From Sphingomonas donggukensis (GTDB taxonomy: Bacteria > Pseudomonadota > Alphaproteobacteria > Sphingomonadales > Sphingomonadaceae), in NCBI RefSeq assembly GCF_023674425.1, contig NZ_CP098401.1, forward strand, positions 868,001 through 932,000: a stretch of 64,000 nt of DNA. Direction: 5' to 3'. The position numbers were made by a program, and so were the translations under genes. This document shows, in pieces, positions 59,910 through 64,000 of this stretch. Positions within the stretch are counted from its first letter, which is position 1. Each line of letters begins with the position of its first letter. Below the pieces are notes generated by a model, which saw nothing but the letters and a program-made list of their open reading frames with translations, did not search any database and was not told the DNA's origin.

Positions 59910-59913
59910 AGCG

Positions 59914-60321
59914 TCAGTCGAGCATCGACGCCGGCACCTTGCCGCCGTTCTTCGCCAGTTCGGCCATCACCCGCTTGCGCAGCCAGATGTTCATCTCCGC
60001 ACTGCCGTCCAGCGCGCCGGTGTAGCCGAGTTCCTGCGCCAGTTCCTTCCGCTCGGCGAGGCTCGATTCCATGCCCACCAGCTTCATCAAGTCGACGATT
60101 GACGTCCGCCAGTTGAGATCGCGCCCCGACGTCCGCTGCATGTCGGTCAGCACCTGTTCGATATCGACGGTCTGCGCGGCAGGCGCAGGAGCGGGCGCAG
60201 GCGTTGCAGGCGCACCCTGGGTCGGCGCCTGAGCGGGCTTCGGCTGCGCAGTGGGTGCCGGGGCGGGGGCTGCCGGCTTGTGACCGAAGATCGCGTCCTT
60301 GATTTTCGAGAAGATACCCAT
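59914..60321 (-). CDS. DUF3597 domain protein
   Basis: A 135-residue protein of the DUF3597 type. The N-terminus is MGIFSKIKDAIFGHK, then a Pro/Ala/Gln-rich linker (residues 16-50), then a helical domain with VDIEQVLTDM, DLNWRTSIVDLMKLVGMESS, LAERKELAQELGYTGAL and NIWLRKRVMAELAKNGGKVP. The function is unknown. It resembles the linker-plus-helical-bundle proteins linked to LysM/BON-type envelope proteins. Confidence 0.9.
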   Translation of the reverse strand: MGIFSKIKDAIFGHKPAAPAPAPTAQPKPAQAPTQGAPATPAPAPAPAAQTVDIEQVLTDMQRTSGRDLNWRTSIVDLMKLVGMESSLAERKELAQELGYTGALDGSAEMNIWLRKRVMAELAKNGGKVPASMLD

Positions 60322-60388
60322 CGCTCATACTCCATGCGCGCAGCAGCAGGATGCTGCCCGGACGGGTACGAAAACACTCCGCGCGGGC

Positions 60389-60853
60389 TTAGGCTCCGCG
60401 CCCGTCGCCCAACGTCTCGACCGGCTCGACCCGCAGCGCCGACCCGTCCGCGCCGACGATCCGCACCCGCGCGCCGACCGGCGCATCCGGCCCGCGCGCC
60501 AGCCATTCGCTGTCGCCGACATGGACCCGCCCCGATCCGCCGTTGATCGCCTGCACGACCGTCACCGTCTCCCCCAGCAGCCGCGCCACGCGGTCGTTGA
60601 GCAAAGGGTCGCTGCTCTCGACCGGGCGCCCGAGATAATAGGTCCGCCCCAGCCAGACCGCGATTCCCGACCACGCCGCAAAGCTCAGCAGCTGCGCCGC
60701 GACCGGCATGTCGGGAAACAGCAACAGGAACGCCCCCGTGATTCCCGCCGCCACCGCCAGGAATATCAGGAACACTCCCGGTACCAGCAGTTCGGCGACC
60801 CCGAGGACCACCGCCGCGATCAGCCACCACGCGCCGAGATTGTCGAAGCCCAC
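60389..60853 (-). CDS. NfeD family protein
   Basis: A 154-residue inner-membrane protein, partner of SPFH proteins. Membrane helices include AWWLIAAVVLGVAELLVPGV and FLIFLAVAAGITGAFLLLF. The C-terminal OB-like domain has LLGETVTVVQAINGGSGRVH and GARVRIVGADGSALRVEPV. GTG 60853 starts four bases after the SPFH stop, forming the usual SPFH/NfeD pair. Confidence 0.92.
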   Translation of the reverse strand: MGFDNLGAWWLIAAVVLGVAELLVPGVFLIFLAVAAGITGAFLLLFPDMPVAAQLLSFAAWSGIAVWLGRTYYLGRPVESSDPLLNDRVARLLGETVTVVQAINGGSGRVHVGDSEWLARGPDAPVGARVRIVGADGSALRVEPVETLGDGRGA

Positions 60854-60857
60854 GCGC

Positions 60858-61838
60858 TTACCCTTGCGACTGTTCGAACGGTCCCTTGACCCGTGGCACT
60901 GGTGGCGGGGCGGCAACGGGTGAGGGGGCATCGCCGCCCATCGCCTGTTTCGCCAATTCGCCGATCCCACCCAGCGTCCCGATCAGCTGCGTCGCTTCGA
61001 CCGGGAACAGGATCGTCTTCGCATTGGGGCTGGTCGCGAACTTGCCGACTGCTTCGACATATTTCTGCGCGATGAAATAGTTGAGGCTCTGGCTGCTGCC
61101 CTTGGCGATCGCGTCGGACACCAGCTCGGTCGCCTTCGCCTCGGCCTCGGCAGCACGCTCTCGCGCTTCGGAGTCGCGGAAAGCGGATTCCTTGCGCCCC
61201 TCGGCTTCCAGAATGCGGGCCTGCTTCTGGCCCTCGGCGCGCAGGATCTCGGACGCGCGCGTGCCCTCCGCCTCCAGGATGTTGGCGCGCTTCTCGCGCT
61301 CGGCCTTCATCTGCCGGCCCATCGCATTGACGATGTCGGCGGGCGGGCGGATGTCCTTGATCTCGACGCGGGTGATCTTCACGCCCCACGGCGTCGTCGC
61401 ATGATCGACCACGTTCAACAGCCGCGCATTGATCTCGTCGCGCTTGCTGAGCGTCTCGTCGAGGTCCATCGATCCCATGACGGTGCGCAGGTTCGTCGTC
61501 GTCAGCTGCAGCAGCGCGACATACAAGTCGCTCACCTCATATGCGGCCTTCGGCGCATCCAGCACCTGGAAGAACACGACCCCGTCGGTCGAGATCATCG
61601 CGTTGTCCTTGGTGATGATCTCCTGGCCCGGAATGTCGATCACCTGCTCCATCATGTTGACCTTGCGGCCCACGCGATAGAAGAACGCCGGATAGAAATT
61701 GAATCCAGGCGCCGCGGTGCTGGTAAAGCGGCCGAAATGCTCGATCGTATATTGATAGCCCTGCCGGACGATCTTGATCGACATGAACAGATACAGGACG
61801 ACGAGCACCAGGATAAAGGCTGCGGCGGTCAGTTCCAT
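60858..61838 (-). CDS. SPFH/band 7 (stomatin-like) protein
   Basis: A 326-residue membrane-anchored scaffold of the SPFH superfamily, resembling QmcA. The N-terminal helix AAAFILVLVVLYLFMSIKIV is followed by the SPFH domain (VRQGYQYTIEHFGRFTSTAA, PGFNFYPAFFYRVGRKVNMM, TKDNAMISTDGVVFFQV). A long charged helix follows (REKRANILEAEGTRASEILR ... EARERAAEAEAKATELVSDA). Such proteins form oligomeric microdomains and often work with the downstream NfeD protein. Confidence 0.93.
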   Translation of the reverse strand: MELTAAAFILVLVVLYLFMSIKIVRQGYQYTIEHFGRFTSTAAPGFNFYPAFFYRVGRKVNMMEQVIDIPGQEIITKDNAMISTDGVVFFQVLDAPKAAYEVSDLYVALLQLTTTNLRTVMGSMDLDETLSKRDEINARLLNVVDHATTPWGVKITRVEIKDIRPPADIVNAMGRQMKAEREKRANILEAEGTRASEILRAEGQKQARILEAEGRKESAFRDSEARERAAEAEAKATELVSDAIAKGSSQSLNYFIAQKYVEAVGKFATSPNAKTILFPVEATQLIGTLGGIGELAKQAMGGDAPSPVAAPPPVPRVKGPFEQSQG

Positions 61839-61888
61839 CGTATCGATTCCCACTCCCCTGTGTGGCCCAAGCGTAGCATAACCGCGGC

Positions 61889-62707
61889 ATGACGATAGCC
61901 CGATCGCTCGCCCCGCGTTCCCTTTTGTTCCTGCCCGCATCGAACCCGCGGGCGATCGAGAAGGCGCGGGGGCTGGCTGCCGACATGATCTTCCTCGACC
62001 TGGAGGACGCAGTGAAGCCCGCCGACAAGGCGACCGCCCGCACCGCCGCGGTCGCCGCCGCGGCGGATGGCTTCGGCGGGCGTCCGGTCGCGATCCGCGT
62101 GAACATGCTCGGTACGGAGTGGCATGATGCGGACGTCGCCGCGGTCGCTGCGTCGCGCGCGGACTATGTCATCCTGCCCAAGGCGGAGGTGCCCGACGAC
62201 GTCGCCACGGTCGCCGCCCGCGCCACAAAGCCGCTGCTCGCGATGATCGAAACCCCGTGCGGCGTCCTCGCCGCGCCGCAGATCGCGTCGATCCCCGACG
62301 TAGCGGGCCTGATCGCGGGCACCAACGACCTCCGCGCTACGCTCAAACTGCCGCCCGACGCGCCCCGCGCCAGCCTCGCGCTCAGCCTCCAGATGGTGGT
62401 GCTGGCGGCGCGCTACGGCGATTGCTGGGCATTTGACGGCGTGTACAACCGCCTCGACGACGGCGAAGGCTTCGCCGATGAAGCGCGCGAGGGCCGCGCG
62501 CTCGGCTTCGATGGAAAGACGCTGATCCACCCCAGCCAGGTCGATCCCTGCAACGCGCTGTTCGGCCCGACCGAGGCCGAAATCGCCGACGCCCGCGCCC
62601 TCATCGCCGCCGCGACCGGCGGCGCCGAACGCTTCGGCGACCGCATGATCGAGGCGATGCACGTCGATCAGGCACGGGGCGTGCTAGCGCGGGTAGGGGG
62701 TAAGTAG
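61889..62707 (+). CDS. CitE/HpcH-type CoA ester lyase
   Basis: A 272-residue member of the HpcH/HpaI aldolase (citrate lyase beta) family. Motifs are RSLLFLPASNPRAIEKARGL, DMIFLDLEDAVKPADKATAR with the metal-binding residues near 44-48, VAIRVNMLGTEWHDADV, DYVILPKAEVPDDV, LAMIETPCGVLAAP and FDGKTLIHPSQVDPCNALFG. No alpha or gamma citrate-lyase genes are nearby, so it is likely a standalone lyase for malyl-, citramalyl- or similar CoA esters. The inverted-repeat element begins at the base after its stop. Confidence 0.9.
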   Translation: MTIARSLAPRSLLFLPASNPRAIEKARGLAADMIFLDLEDAVKPADKATARTAAVAAAADGFGGRPVAIRVNMLGTEWHDADVAAVAASRADYVILPKAEVPDDVATVAARATKPLLAMIETPCGVLAAPQIASIPDVAGLIAGTNDLRATLKLPPDAPRASLALSLQMVVLAARYGDCWAFDGVYNRLDDGEGFADEAREGRALGFDGKTLIHPSQVDPCNALFGPTEAEIADARALIAAATGGAERFGDRMIEAMHVDQARGVLARVGGK

Positions 62708-62842
62708 AAACGGTTCAGGAAAGGCGCGAAGGCGCTAAGGGGTCGCGCAATCGGCGCGGCAGCGCCTTCATCATGCCGACTTTGGGCCGCTCCGCGGAAT
62801 TACGATCGCAACATCTTCGCGCCTTCGCGCCTTCCCTGAACC
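62708..62842. mobile_element. Gene-less inverted-repeat element related to the GxxExxY element
   Basis: The left arm 62708-62739 (aaacggttcaggaaaggcgc...) differs from the fabD-side arm at 979 by only a few bases. The right arm 62815-62842 (cttcgcgccttcgcgccttc..., ending gaacc) matches the 1394-1425 arm family. The 75-base interior has no open reading frame of note and no visible similarity to the GxxExxY gene. It begins directly after the CitE-like stop codon. It looks like a non-autonomous (MITE-like) relative of the element at 979-1425. Confidence 0.7.
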
Positions 62843-62942
62843 ATGACCTTCTTCTTCCCACTTATAGAGCGGCCCCCAAGGACTGGCGCCGACCCGCCAC
62901 CTTGGTTACATGGCCCGCCACATCCAACGACGCGGCGACATC

Positions 62943-64000
62943 ATGGACATTCCCCTCGGCCTGACCTTCGACGACGTGCTCCTGCTGCCGGCGGAATCGG
63001 AGGTGCTTCCGTCGATGGCCGACACCCGCACCCGCGTATCGCGCACGCTGTCGCTCAACATCCCGATCCTGTCGTCGGCGATGGACACCGTGACCGAGGA
63101 AGCGATGGCGATCATGATGGCGCAGCTGGGCGGCATCGGCGTGCTCCACCGCAACCTGACCGTCGAGCAGCAGGTCGCCGCCGCGAAGCTGGTCAAGCGT
63201 TTCGAAAGCGGCATGGTCGTCAACCCGATCACCATCACCCCCGACGCGCCGCTGCGCGAGGCGCGCGCGCTGATGGAGCGCCACCGCATCAGCGGCATCC
63301 CGGTGACGGAAGCGTCGGGTAAGCTCGTCGGCATCCTCACCAACCGCGACGTCCGCTTTGCCGAGAACCCCAACCAGCCGATCCGCGAGCTGATGACGCA
63401 CGAGAACCTCGCCACCGTCAGCGCCGGCGTCAGCCAGGAGGAGGCCCGCCGCCTGCTCCACCAGCGCCGGATCGAGAAGCTGCTGGTGGTCGACGAGGAG
63501 TATCACTGCGTGGGGCTCGTCACCGTCAAGGATATCGAGAAGGCGGTCACCTATCCCAACGCGACCAAGGACGAAGCCGGGCGCCTGTGCGTCGCCGCCG
63601 CCACCACCGTCGGCGATGGCGGGTTCGAACGGACCGAGGCGCTGATCGATGCCGAGGTCGACCTGATCGTCATCGACACCGCCCACGGCCACAACAAGGA
63701 CGTCGCCCGCGCGGTCGAGCGCGTGAAGAAATTGAGCAACCGCGTCCAGGTCGTCGCCGGCAACGTCGCCACGGCGGAGGCGACGAAGGCGCTGGTCGGC
63801 GCCGGGGCGGACGGGGTGAAGGTCGGCATCGGTCCGGGCTCGATCTGCACCACCCGCATCGTCGCGGGCGTCGGCGTGCCCCAGCTGACCGCGGTGCTGA
63901 ACGCCGCCGAGGAAGCCGCGAAGTCCGGCGTCCCCGTCATCGCCGACGGCGGCATCCGCACCTCGGGCGACATCGCCAAGGCACTGGCCGCCGGCGCCTC
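62943..64000 (+). CDS. guaB: IMP dehydrogenase (5' part, runs off the window)
   Basis: Oxidises IMP to XMP in guanine-nucleotide synthesis. The first 352 codons are present. Motifs are [40 protein letters not shown], two CBS domains (about residues 93-205, including [19 protein letters not shown] and [20 protein letters not shown]), [19 protein letters not shown], and the catalytic Cys in [19 protein letters not shown] near residue 302. ATG 62943 gives the family start; an in-frame ATG at 62910 adds 11 residues. The frame is open at the window end. Confidence 0.95.
   Translation, partial: MDIPLGLTFDDVLLLPAESEVLPSMADTRTRVSRTLSLNIPILSSAMDTVTEEAMAIMMAQLGGIGVLHRNLTVEQQVAAAKLVKRFESGMVVNPITITPDAPLREARALMERHRISGIPVTEASGKLVGILTNRDVRFAENPNQPIRELMTHENLATVSAGVSQEEARRLLHQRRIEKLLVVDEEYHCVGLVTVKDIEKAVTYPNATKDEAGRLCVAAATTVGDGGFERTEALIDAEVDLIVIDTAHGHNKDVARAVERVKKLSNRVQVVAGNVATAEATKALVGAGADGVKVGIGPGSICTTRIVAGVGVPQLTAVLNAAEEAAKSGVPVIADGGIRTSGDIAKALAAGA

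Overview
This window reads as a chromosomal segment of a high-GC alphaproteobacterium of the Sphingomonadales (Sphingomonas-like). The grounds are protein character and gene order: a complete Entner-Doudoroff gene set, a TonB-dependent receptor, the chvI-chvG-hprK-rapZ-EIIA-HPr block facing pckA, the SPFH/NfeD pair, DUF3597 and YbjN proteins, and dispersed palindromic repeats. The species is an inference. I saw no rRNA, tRNA, CRISPR array, prophage or classical IS transposase.

Layout. 34-5495 (+): fatty-acid synthesis genes fabD, fabG, acpP, fabF, then mltG. A GxxExxY gene framed by 32-bp inverted repeats sits between fabD and fabG. 5497-11493 (-): Entner-Doudoroff operon zwf-pgl-edd-glk-eda, plus a small membrane-protein gene broken by an in-frame stop. 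11582-13618 (-): argC, an NlpC/P60-like protein without its catalytic residues, and a MarR regulator. 13835-15945 (+): secG and pyrG. 16079-18061 (-): hybrid sensor kinase. 18296-20722 (+): TonB-dependent receptor, followed by about 720 bp filled with nested palindromes. 21442-32651 (+): lolC/E, lolD, glutathione peroxidase, dnaE, an acyl-CoA synthetase, a rutBCDA pyrimidine-degradation operon and a lower-GC PD-(D/E)XK-like gene. 32614-37397: radical SAM protein, YbjN protein, moaB-like protein, lytic transglycosylase and a cysteine-free UDG-fold protein. 37513-51512: ETF-QO, TPR protein, ispE, enoyl-CoA hydratase, ilvD, lipoprotein, NAD(P)HX repair enzyme, RNA uracil methyltransferase, truA and fmt (-), recR, def, rmuC. 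51568-57662 (-): META-domain protein, SpoU methyltransferase, then HPr, EIIA, RapZ, HprK, ChvG and ChvI. 57812-64000: pckA, a hypothetical gene, DUF3597, NfeD/SPFH pair, a CitE-like lyase, a gene-less copy of the GxxExxY inverted-repeat element, and the 5' part of guaB.

How it fits together. Carbon flux is a recurring theme. The Entner-Doudoroff operon and pckA catalyse opposing flows, and both have the same 13-base sequence with a palindromic core (catacgtatg) in their upstream regions. The incomplete PTS/ChvGI block next to pckA looks like a carbon/envelope signalling module.

The most unusual material is the repeats. One inverted-repeat family carries the GxxExxY nuclease-like gene in one copy and nothing in the other, a pattern like an autonomous and a non-autonomous element. 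Further palindrome families occupy intergenic sites, two of them inside the Entner-Doudoroff operon.
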